This document shows positions 1 to 7,637 of a DNA stretch of 64,000 bases, in pieces (the stretch's first letter is position 1; every line of letters starts with the position of its first letter). The notes under the pieces are model-generated. The model was not told the DNA's origin. It searched no databases and was given only the letters and a program-made list of their open reading frames with translations. A program made the translations under genes and the position numbers. The stretch covers positions 124,001 through 188,000 of the forward strand of contig JADJUE010000002.1 in assembly GCA_016710785.1 (NCBI GenBank). Direction: 5' to 3'. Origin of the DNA: Candidatus Epilinea brevis (GTDB lineage Bacteria > Chloroflexota > Anaerolineae > Epilineales > Epilineaceae).

Positions 1-795
1 CGAGAAGGGCGTGCAGCAGGCCGGTGTCCCTCAGGTAGACCTTGGGCGACTTCACTTGCCGCTTCAAGAGGTTGCCATGCCAGGGTTGGAGCTGACGCGC
101 CATGAAGACGCCGTCCAAGACATCGAGGTACCGGCGGACGGTGGTCTCGCCGATGGCGAGCGAGCGGGCCGGCTCGGCGGCATTCCAGATTGGCCATGGT
201 AATGCGCGAGCATGGCCCAGAAGCGACGAAGCACTTCGGTGGTGGTGTTGATGCCCATCATCGGCAGGTCGCGCTCCAGGAAGGTCTGGATGAAGGCCCG
301 GCGCCAAGCAAAGCTGTCGGCAGTGGTGGCAGCCGTGAAAGAGGGCGGCAGGCCGCCGCGCAGCCAATGCTCGTGATGCATCGCGGCGCCGACCTCGACC
401 AGGCTGAATCCGCTCATCGCCACGGTCTCCAGGCGGCCGGCCAGTGATTCGGAGGGCTGGCGCAGGAAGCCCGGCGCGGCGCTACCCAGGATGAGGAAGC
501 GGGCCGGCAGCGGGTCCCGATCGGCCAGGACGCGCAGGATGGGGAACAGATCGACCCGGTGATGGACCTCGTCAATGACCACGAGGCCCCGCAGATCCCG
601 CAATGCGGTCATCGGCTCGTCCAGCCGCGCCAGGCTGAGCGGGTCCTCGAGGTCGAAGTAGTTGAGGGAGTCCGGCGCCACCAGCTGCCGGGCCATGGTC
701 GTCTTGCCGCACTGCCGCGGCCCCACCAGGGCGACCACCCGGCTGCGGGAAAGGGCTTGTTCGAGGCGGGCGCGGACAGCAGGGCGATCGATCAC
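1..795 (-). pseudogene. AAA ATPase with DUF4143-type C-terminus, frameshifted and cut by window edge
   Basis: ATPase of the AAA_14/DUF4143 family, often found in TA- and defence-rich DNA; its cellular role is poorly known. With the GTG start at 795 the Walker A motif GPRQCGKTT lies at residues 25-33 and Walker B is LVVIDEVHH. The longer TTG start at 843 would lie inside an inverted repeat, so GTG 795 is preferred. The frame breaks near 195: before it the protein reads LAHYHGQ, and after a one-base shift it continues as WNAAEPARSLAIGETTVRR, the expected helix-turn-helix of the DUF4143 region, and runs off the left edge. Adding one A to the AA run near 195 restores the frame, so this is either a one-base deletion or a homopolymer error. 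Family certain, intactness unknown. Confidence 0.75.
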
Positions 796-808
796 AGGGG
801 GATAGTAG

Positions 809-845
809 CCTTGAAATTCCTTCGTGACAAGGGGGAATTTCAAGG
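809..845. promoter_or_regulatory. 12-bp perfect inverted repeat upstream of the AAA ATPase
   Basis: The arms CCTTGAAATTCC (809-820) and GGAATTTCAAGG (834-845) are perfect reverse complements separated by 13 nt. The site lies 14 nt upstream of the GTG start at 795 and 146 nt upstream of the divergent lipoprotein gene at 991. A dimeric regulator site is the simplest reading; an mRNA hairpin is the alternative. Confidence 0.5.
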
Positions 846-977
846 GTTACGGGCGGACAAGCCGGCTGCCTCCGGACCTCGTGAGCGCGTTGGCAAGGGG
901 CGATGGCCAGGGAGACCATCGCCGTCGGCGCCTCGCGCACGCTTACGGCCACCCGATAGAAGATACTGTCTTCGGTG

Positions 978-983
978 TAAACT
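978..983 (+). promoter_or_regulatory. Putative -10 element TAAACT, 7 nt before ATG (leaderless)
   Basis: TAAACT at 978-983 is followed by exactly 7 nt and then the ATG at 991. No convincing -35 box is visible. The spacing matches other -10/ATG pairs in this window and suggests that transcription starts at or next to the start codon. Confidence 0.4.
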
Positions 984-990
984 ATGTCCG

Positions 991-3450
991 ATGAAGCGTC
1001 CGTTGATGAACTCCAGCCGCCTTGCTAGATTGTATCTCAGCATCTCGATCGGCTTGGCTCTTGTGGCCAGCGCGTGCCGATCCACGCCGACGGCGCTGCA
1101 GCGCCTTACGCCAGCGCCAATGACCTCCGAGTGGACGGTGGCCACGGACGAAGCCTATCCGCAGGCAGATGCAAGCGCTATCGGGCGGGCGACGCTGGTC
1201 CCGTCCGGCGAAATGCCGCGCCCGACGCTGCGCCTTACACCGTGGCCCCGGCTCACGGCGCTGCCCACGGTGGCGGGCGGCACGCCGATACGGTTCGAGC
1301 TGCTCGACAGGTCCGGCGGCCAGAGCGGCGGGGTCGGCCTGGACGGCCGATTAGCATATCTCATCGTGGGCGGACGGATCGAGGTCATCGACGCGGCCGA
1401 TCCGCGTCGGCTGGCCAGGTTCGGCCGCACGCCGCCGCTCCGGCATGCCCCGAAACTGAGCAGCGATGTCGTGGCGCATGGCGGCATCGTCGCGGCTTCC
1501 ACGGGCGACGGCGTGGTGATCGTGGACGCCCGTGATCCGCGCTCTCCCGTCGAAGCCGGATGGATCCCGTTAGAGGGAGAGGTGATGCGGCTTGTAGGCA
1601 ACGATCGAATGGTCGCCGCCTTCGTGTCCCTGGATTTCATGGGCCCGTCCGGCGTCCAGATACTCGATGTCTCGGACCCGATTCGCCCGCGGCTAGGCGG
1701 CTTCGTCGAGCTGATCGGACGGGGCAGCGCCCTGTCGCTGCAGGATGATGTGCTTTGGGCGCTGACCGGTGCGTCGTGGGAAGGCGCCACACTCAGAGGC
1801 CGGATTGCGAGCGAGATGGGGTCCCGTAACGGCCTCGTGGATGTCGCGACCTCCGGCCTGCGCCGGATCGACGTATCCGACCTGGATCACCCAATCGAGA
1901 TTCCGATTGCCGACATCGAGCCCGTGCAGCCACGCGACGATTTCCTGGCACTCGCGGTCGACGGCGAACGCCTGTATGCCTTCGAACAGATCAACGTCGG
2001 CGACGGCGGCGGAGTCCCATGGGTCCGCGTCGCTCAGGTGCGCTCCGATTCGCCCGATATCGACATCTTGGGCGAGTGGCGCGAGAGCGACTCGCAGAGA
2101 GTGACGTCAACCTACCGGTTCTCCGCCCAGCTGGCGGGCCGACATCTTGTGATCAGCCACGAGCGGGGGGTGAAAGTCTTCGACGTGTCCGATCCGCGTC
2201 ACCCGGCGGACCTGCCGGAGCTAAACGCGGCCCTGGCGCAATTGCCGTGCCGCCTCAACGCTTTACCCGCCGGTTCCGGCGATCAGATCTGGCTCCCCTG
2301 CGCCGACGGCCCGCGGATCGTCGACGTCGGCGAGAACGCGACCGAGATCGAGCTTGGTCGCTACGCGCCGCCCGAGCCCCCCACCTTGCGGACGCGATCG
2401 GCCCGGGCGATGCCCGCCCTCTTCGCGGGGGACATGCTTTGGACGGCGGACGATGGACCCACGGCCGGGGTCGACGACCGGCCCGGGCCCTCCGTGCTTG
2501 AGGGGTGGCGCGTCCCCGCCTTCGGCGAGCCCGTGCTTGCTGGCACGTGGTCTGCCCGCTGGGCGGTCGATGCCCTGGCATCGGATGGTGGGTACCTGTA
2601 CGCCATTGGCAACGATTGGGGCGATGTGAGCATCGTCGATGTCCATGATCCAGATCGACCCGTCGAGCTGGCCCATCTGGAGCGAAGCCGCGCTCGGCAG
2701 GATCGCTGCGCCCAGTTCGAAGCCATGATGTACTGTGGTCCCAAGAGTGCGTCGAGCGCGGTCGTCGTTGGCGGCACGTTGCTGATCGGGTACCTCAGCG
2801 GCAGCGAGGACGGAAGCCTGGAGATGATCGACGTCCAGGATCCGCGCCATCCGGTTGAAGCCGGCTGGTTCAAACTGTGGGACACCGGCGACCTGGCGGC
2901 TGGAATCGATATCGCGTGGGCCCTTAACTGGCGTGATCCATGGGCTAGTCTCAGTGCGATCGACCTGCGCCAAGTCGCTCAGGGTGGGCCGATGGTGCAG
3001 GAAGTGGAAGGACTATCGCAAACGCCCGGCGGCTGCATGGCGGCTATGGGCCATCGAGCATTCGTCGCACAGCTTCTGGCGAGTAGCGGTGGTCCAAGTG
3101 CCCAAGTCGGCGCCAATGGAGCAACGCTCGCCATCCGTTCGTTGGCGGCCGACCCTGACGGATCCGTGCGGGTCACCGACGCCATCACGCTGTCCCAGCA
3201 GGCACATCGGGAATACGCCTTCCCGAGCTGTGTCGCCGCGGTGGATGACGACCTGATGGTGCTGCACATCATCAGCGGCGTACAGGACTATCCGGGCCAA
3301 CTCCACGCCATCGACGTTTCGAACCCGGATCGGCTGGTCGTGCGCGGCGCCTATCGTGGCGAAGAGTGGCCAATACCTTTTGCCATTCGCGGTCACACGC
3401 TCTACGAGCTGTCGGACGCCGGGCTGTCACGATGGTCGATCGGTCCTTAG
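991..3450 (+). CDS. LVIVD-repeat beta-propeller lipoprotein
   Basis: Predicted exported lipoprotein of 819 aa with no recognised enzymatic motif. The N-terminus is a basic region and a hydrophobic segment ending in the lipobox LVASAC, with the acylated Cys at residue 29. The mature part carries many repeats of the type 'V-x-V-[IV]-D-[VA]-x-D-P-x-x-P', for example VFDVSDPRHPADL and MIDVQDPRHPVEA, which is the LVIVD-repeat signature and predicts one or more beta-propellers. ATG 991 was chosen because it gives the signal peptide directly; the open frame extends upstream without one. It is related in pattern to the proteins at 7638, 17769 and 21520. Likely role: surface binding or scaffolding, by inference only. 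Confidence 0.8.
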   Translation: MKRPLMNSSRLARLYLSISIGLALVASACRSTPTALQRLTPAPMTSEWTVATDEAYPQADASAIGRATLVPSGEMPRPTLRLTPWPRLTALPTVAGGTPIRFELLDRSGGQSGGVGLDGRLAYLIVGGRIEVIDAADPRRLARFGRTPPLRHAPKLSSDVVAHGGIVAASTGDGVVIVDARDPRSPVEAGWIPLEGEVMRLVGNDRMVAAFVSLDFMGPSGVQILDVSDPIRPRLGGFVELIGRGSALSLQDDVLWALTGASWEGATLRGRIASEMGSRNGLVDVATSGLRRIDVSDLDHPIEIPIADIEPVQPRDDFLALAVDGERLYAFEQINVGDGGGVPWVRVAQVRSDSPDIDILGEWRESDSQRVTSTYRFSAQLAGRHLVISHERGVKVFDVSDPRHPADLPELNAALAQLPCRLNALPAGSGDQIWLPCADGPRIVDVGENATEIELGRYAPPEPPTLRTRSARAMPALFAGDMLWTADDGPTAGVDDRPGPSVLEGWRVPAFGEPVLAGTWSARWAVDALASDGGYLYAIGNDWGDVSIVDVHDPDRPVELAHLERSRARQDRCAQFEAMMYCGPKSASSAVVVGGTLLIGYLSGSEDGSLEMIDVQDPRHPVEAGWFKLWDTGDLAAGIDIAWALNWRDPWASLSAIDLRQVAQGGPMVQEVEGLSQTPGGCMAAMGHRAFVAQLLASSGGPSAQVGANGATLAIRSLAADPDGSVRVTDAITLSQQAHREYAFPSCVAAVDDDLMVLHIISGVQDYPGQLHAIDVSNPDRLVVRGAYRGEEWPIPFAIRGHTLYELSDAGLSRWSIGP

Positions 3451-3454
3451 ACAC

Positions 3455-3472
3455 GCTCGTTTGGAAACGAGC
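3455..3472 (+). terminator. Hairpin just after the lipoprotein gene
   Basis: GCTCGTTT (3455-3462) and AAACGAGC (3465-3472) form an 8-bp stem with a GG loop, starting 4 nt after the stop codon. There is no T-run, so it is only a candidate terminator or 3'-end stabiliser. Confidence 0.35.
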
Positions 3473-3528
3473 CGACCGGAATCTGTTCCGTGAGGACATG
3501 GGTGCCCGACCCACACGACATCCTACGG

Positions 3529-3534
3529 TATAAT
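3529..3534 (+). promoter_or_regulatory. Consensus -10 TATAAT, 7 nt before ATG (leaderless)
   Basis: A perfect TATAAT is followed by 7 nt and the ATG at 3542. The upstream in-frame ATG at 3533 overlaps the hexamer itself, so it cannot be the start if this promoter is used. No good -35 is visible. Confidence 0.55.
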
Positions 3535-3541
3535 GTGGTCC

Positions 3542-3772
3542 ATGTACGATCTTCAGCGCATAACCGTCGATCCGGCCGTCATGGGCGGCAAACCGTGCAT
3601 TCGGGGCTTGCGGGTCACGGTGGGAACGGTTGTCGGGCTTGTGGCCTCTGGTTACGATGTCGACCGTATCCTCCGGCTGTATCCGTATCTCGAGGCCGAC
3701 GACATCCGCGAGGCCCTGGCCTACGCCGCGTGGCGCGCTGAGGAGTTCGAAGTCCCCCTCCATGCGGCATGA
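3542..3772 (+). CDS. DUF433-family antitoxin
   Basis: Small protein of 76 aa matching DUF433, a DNA-binding family usually found as the antitoxin of a PIN-like toxin. Family marks are an ITVDP start, the central GGKPCIRGLRVTV segment and the helical ending that contains EADDIREALAYAAW. The next gene starts inside the stop codon (ATGA overlap at 3769-3772), so the two are translationally coupled. ATG 3542 is chosen over ATG 3533 because the latter sits in the -10 box. A second homologous pair lies at 20914-21479. Confidence 0.88.
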   Translation: MYDLQRITVDPAVMGGKPCIRGLRVTVGTVVGLVASGYDVDRILRLYPYLEADDIREALAYAAWRAEEFEVPLHAA

Positions 3773-4134
3773 GACTGCTCATCGACATGAACTTGTCGCC
3801 GGACTGGGTGCCGGTGCTCGTCGATAGCGGGCATGCGGCAGTCCATTGGTCGTCGGTTGGCAATCCCCGTGCCCTGGACACCACCATCATGGACTGGGCG
3901 CGTGAGCACGACTGGGTCGTGTTCACGCACGATCTGGACTTCGGTGCCATCTTGGCGGCCACGAAGGCCAATGGCCCCAGCGTCATCCAACTGCGGGCCC
4001 AGGATGTCACACCCAAGGTGATGCTCGCCATCATCGTGTCGGCCCTTGAACGATACGGCCACCACTTGACCGAAGGCGCCCTCATGACGGTCGAACCGCA
4101 CCGTACCCGTGTGCGCATTCTGCCGCTCGCTTAG
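3769..4134 (+). CDS. DUF5615-family PIN-like toxin
   Basis: Protein of 121 aa of the DUF5615 (PIN-like nuclease) family, the usual partner of DUF433. It begins MRLLIDMNLSPDWV, with the acidic Asp of the PIN fold at residue 6, and has the second acidic motif VVFTHDLDFGAIL. The partner order, the ATGA overlap and the paralogous pair at 20.9-21.5 kb support a type II TA module; RNase activity is inferred from the fold only. No frameshift is seen. Confidence 0.85.
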   Translation: MRLLIDMNLSPDWVPVLVDSGHAAVHWSSVGNPRALDTTIMDWAREHDWVVFTHDLDFGAILAATKANGPSVIQLRAQDVTPKVMLAIIVSALERYGHHLTEGALMTVEPHRTRVRILPLA

Positions 4135-4212
4135 GATCTGATCTTCCCCCGGATCCCGCAACTGAGCGCGCCGGATGGGGCGGCGAGGGTGGCGATGCGT
4201 GGTGAGGGATGT

Positions 4213-4241
4213 TTGTGAGGGTCAGGACGGGAGTGTAGACT
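4213..4241 (+). promoter_or_regulatory. Sigma-70-like promoter TTGTGA-17-TAGACT
   Basis: The -35 TTGTGA (4213-4218) and -10 TAGACT (4236-4241) are separated by 17 nt. The GTG start of the next gene is only 9 nt past the -10, so the leader is absent or just 2-3 nt long. Confidence 0.55.
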
Positions 4242-4250
4242 GCGTCGGCT

Positions 4251-6711
4251 GTGATTGAACTTCCTGTTCCCCCGTGCTTTCAAGGGCCTCGGCGGCATAG
4301 CGCGCCGCTCGGGGCCTTCATCGTTCTTGCTCTGGTGAGCCTCGTGGCGGCTTGCGGACCAGCTCGGCGCCCGGCCCCTGGCCCGATGGTTGGGCCGCAG
4401 GCCTACCCCGGGCCGGACGGCACGGACGAGGCCTACGTCGCGCCGGAGGTCCGCACCGCCCAGCCCACCCCATGGCCGACCGCCGAGCCAGCCTCGACTC
4501 GGCCGAGCCCGACTCGCACCCCGACCCGGCTCGACAGGCCGAGCGCCACGCCCACGCCCTACGAGCTGCCCAGCAGCCCGCTGCTGTTGGAGAGCGCGGG
4601 CGGCACGATCTTCGCCAGCGTCCTGCGCGGCTCGGCGGCCGAGCTGCGGGTCTTTGGCAGTGCCGACGGCGGGCTCCTGGCCAGCATGCTCCTTGGGCCG
4701 GATGAGGTCCTTTTGGGCCTGGACGACGCGGGCGGGCGGCTGTTCGTCTGGTCGGAGCGCGGGGGTCTGCGGGTTCTGGCAAGCGCCGACCGGCGGGAGC
4801 TGGACAGGATGCCGCTGGCGGCGATGCAGCCGACCTCGTACGGCCGGCATTACGACAGCCTGATCTACAACCCCTTAGATGGCTCGGACCGCGGAAGCCG
4901 CCCGATCCTGCGCCTGCCAGCCGGCGAGCTCGTCGTCGTCGAGGGTACCGTGCTCCAAGCTTATCGGCCCGACCAAGGGCGCGCGGTCGCGGTTTGGTCC
5001 CTGGATCTGGGCGACCGAGTCAAGGGCCTGTATGCCCTGACCGTGACGCAGGACGGGTCCATGCTCTACGTACAGCGGCGCTCGGGTCACATCATGGAAC
5101 CCGATCCGGAGCCGCCAGCCGAGATCATCGTCCTGGCTCTGCCGTCCGGCCGCGAGATGGGCCGAGTTCTGGGTGGGGGCAGCCTATGGGCCATGGAACG
5201 AGGCCGCCATGTCCTGGCCTATGACTGGACTGACAAGCATCCCGTGCCGTACATCTTGATCCTGTCCGGCGGGCGGGAGACACGGCGTGTCGCGGGATTC
5301 GATCTTGACCTTGGCCCGTTGGACACACGCCGCGACCGACTGGTCGCCACGTGGCCCAGTTCGAGGGCCGATGTCAGCTTCCTGGCCATGCTGGACCCCG
5401 ACACGCTGGACATCCTCCAGCTGAGGCCATGGACCGCGGCCAGGTCGCCCGAGCTGTACGATCCGGTCAACGACCTTCTCTTCAGCTGGGCTCCGGACCT
5501 GCGGCGCCTCGAGGTCTCCCCGGCAGCAGGCCTGGAACCGCCCGGCGCCGCGGTGCCGGCCGAGCCTCTGGACCCGGCCGAGGTCGAGCTGATCCGCTTC
5601 CCGGTAACGAGCGCGGGTCAGGTGGACCCCGGATTCAGGCTGGGGCGACTGCGGCGGATGGCCACGCCGACGCCGGCCGTCTATCCGCCCGGATTGGACC
5701 TCGCGGCCGAAGCGGTCAGCCGCGACGGCGGCCTTACCTGGACAAGCGAGGTGCCGGAGAGCCTGGGGTTCTGGCCGGCCTCGATGCTCGCGTCGGCCGA
5801 GTTCACCCGCGACAAGACGCTGTATGCGCAGCTCGACGGACTTGGCGTCTTGCGCAGCCGCGACGCTGGCCGCAGCTGGCAGCCGGCCAGCATGGGCCTT
5901 GGCGCCAGGTCGCTTGGCGGGCCTTGGCGCCAGGTCGCTTCGCGCCCTGCACCTGGCGCCCCAGACCACCGGCGAGCTCTTCGCCGAGGCGGCCTACGGT
6001 GACGCGCACCCGGATCACCCCATCCTCTGGCGTTCGCGCGATGGCGGCCAATCTTGGTCGCCGCTGGGCGCCTACCGCAGCCTGTCCTTCGCGCCCGACT
6101 ATGCGCGCAGTCGGATGATCCTGGGCTTCCAGGAGGGCCGCGCCTTCGTTTCGCGCGATGGCGGTGACAGCTGGCAGCGCCGAGGTCGTCTGCCGGGCAT
6201 CGAGGGCTATCCCGGCACCGTAGGCAGCTCGTTCGTGATTCCGATGCGAGGCCGGGCGGAGCCGCTCTACCTGGCCATCGCCACGACGGACAGCATGATC
6301 GGCGGCGGTATCCACTGGCCCGAGAGCGGGACCCGGCTCTTCAGCTCCGGTGACGGCGGCGTGACCTGGGACCTGGCCTGGCTACCGGACCAGAATGTCG
6401 AGATCAACGATCGCGTCTACGGCTGGGAAGGGCGCCTCATCGGCCCGGTTCCGGATGCGTACAGCCCCGGAACCGAGCACTGGTTCCTGATCGTGTCTGA
6501 CCAGGTCACGCTCAGTCAGGTCATCCACCCGCCGGAGTTCTATGCTGGCGAGAGTGAGATTGGCTTTGGCTTGACCCATTGGAGCGAGCTCAGCACGAAA
6601 GACTCACTTATGCTGATCGGCGTCGCCGGGCCCGGTCGGCTGCTGGGTTTCGACTGGGCGCGCCATGCGATCTTCGAGCGTTCGGTGGAGGAGCTTAAAG
6701 CTCGCCCATGA
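4251..6711 (+). pseudogene. BNR/Asp-box repeat lipoprotein, frameshifted by a 25-bp duplication
   Basis: Exported lipoprotein. The signal peptide ends in SLVAAC (Cys 35), followed by a Pro/Thr-rich linker, a beta-propeller-like region, then Asp-box (BNR) repeats: SRDGGLTW, SRDAGRSW, SRDGGQSW, SRDGGDSW and SGDGGVTW. Asp-boxes occur in sialidases and in photosynthesis-assembly-like propellers; no catalytic role is visible here. The frame of the first part ends at 6002 while the homologous continuation is in the next frame up to 6711. The cause is a 25-bp tandem duplication at 5894-5943: deleting one copy gives the continuous reading GLGARSLRALHLAPQTTG. As sequenced the product would lose its last ~240 residues. 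The duplication is either a recent mutation or an assembly error. Confidence 0.75.
5894..5943 (+). repeat. 25-bp tandem duplication causing a frameshift
   Basis: The unit beginning GGGCCTTGGCGCCAGGTCGC occurs at 5894-5918 and 5919-5943, differing only in the third base from the end. Because 25 is not a multiple of 3 it shifts the reading frame of the surrounding lipoprotein gene. Confidence 0.9.
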
Positions 6712-6812
6712 GGCCGGAAGGTCAAGCCCCTACGCACCGCGCGGTCTGGCGGCAGGTCGATGGTCAGATGGCGGCGGACAATTTGCATGATGAGGGCATT
6801 CTATCCGGATAA

Positions 6813-6831
6813 TCTGCCCTGGCAGGGCAGA
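6813..6831. repeat. Hairpin in the 6712-6993 gap
   Basis: TCTGCCCTG and CAGGGCAGA form a perfect 9-bp stem around one central G, about 100 nt after the BNR gene. There is no T-run. Apart from this and the promoter at 6920, nothing recognisable lies in the gap. Confidence 0.35.
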
Positions 6832-6919
6832 AATGCGCGCTGAGGTGGAGCGACTTCGACATGCCTGCGGGAAACCATCGACCAGTCGATCCCTAGGGTC
6901 AACCCGCCGATGAAGACGC

Positions 6920-6948
6920 TTGCGATCATCGCCGCCAATGCCTATAGT
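6920..6948 (+). promoter_or_regulatory. Sigma-70-like promoter TTGCGA-17-TATAGT
   Basis: The -35 TTGCGA (6920-6925) and -10 TATAGT (6943-6948) have 17-nt spacing. The predicted transcript starts about 40 nt before the Uma2 gene, which has a GGGAG ribosome site 7 nt before its ATG. Confidence 0.65.
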
Positions 6949-6993
6949 ATCGAGCGAACCACCACCGTCGATGCGTAGCTTGGGAGCACCCCG

Positions 6994-7614
6994 ATGACGC
7001 GACCTGAGAAGCTCGCCATCTCGGCAAAATCCGAAGTCGGCTATGAGCCGGCCTGGGACATCGCCCGCCTCTTCCCGGCGCAGGGCCGATGGACGGCAGT
7101 GGACTACCTTGCCCTCGATACGAATCGCCTCGTCGAGTTGGTGGATGGCCATGTGGAGGTCTTGGAGATGCCGACGCCGCTCCATCAGGCGGTTCTCTTG
7201 CGCCTGTACGATCTCCTGCGTGCCTTCGTGCTTCCCCGCGGTCTGGGCGCGATCCTGCTGGCACCGATGCCCATGAAGCTGCCCGATGGGAACTTTCGCG
7301 AACCTGACCTGCTGTTCATGTTCGCGGATCATGCGGATCGCCGTAAGCCGCAGTACTGGGAAGGCGCCGATCTGGTCATGGAGGTGCTCAGCGCCGACCG
7401 GCAACATGACCTGGTGACCAAGCGCGCCGAGTACGCCCAGGCGGGCATCCCCGAGTACTGGCTCGTCGATCCGGCGGAGGGTCGCATCACCGTGCTGGTG
7501 CTGGAGGGCGACGGCTACAGCGAACGGGGCACCGCACAGGCCGGGGGAACGGTGGCGTCGCGGCTGCTGCCGGGGTTTACAGTGGTCGTGGAGGGCGTGT
7601 TCGGGGACGCGTAG
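6994..7614 (+). CDS. Uma2-family PD-(D/E)XK endonuclease-like protein
   Basis: Protein of 206 aa of the Uma2 (DUF820) family, a restriction-endonuclease-fold family abundant in Cyanobacteria and Chloroflexota, with unclear cellular role. The nuclease core is visible: REPDLLFM (acidic Asp), then DLVMEVLS, and KRAEYAQAGIPEYWLVDP, which supplies the Lys and the family-defining YWLVDP strand. The length is normal and the gene is alone, with its own promoter and a GGGAG Shine-Dalgarno. It may be a domesticated transposon-related or defence nuclease. Confidence 0.9.
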   Translation: MTRPEKLAISAKSEVGYEPAWDIARLFPAQGRWTAVDYLALDTNRLVELVDGHVEVLEMPTPLHQAVLLRLYDLLRAFVLPRGLGAILLAPMPMKLPDGNFREPDLLFMFADHADRRKPQYWEGADLVMEVLSADRQHDLVTKRAEYAQAGIPEYWLVDPAEGRITVLVLEGDGYSERGTAQAGGTVASRLLPGFTVVVEGVFGDA

Positions 7615-7637
7615 CCCCATCCGGCCAAGGAGACCGC

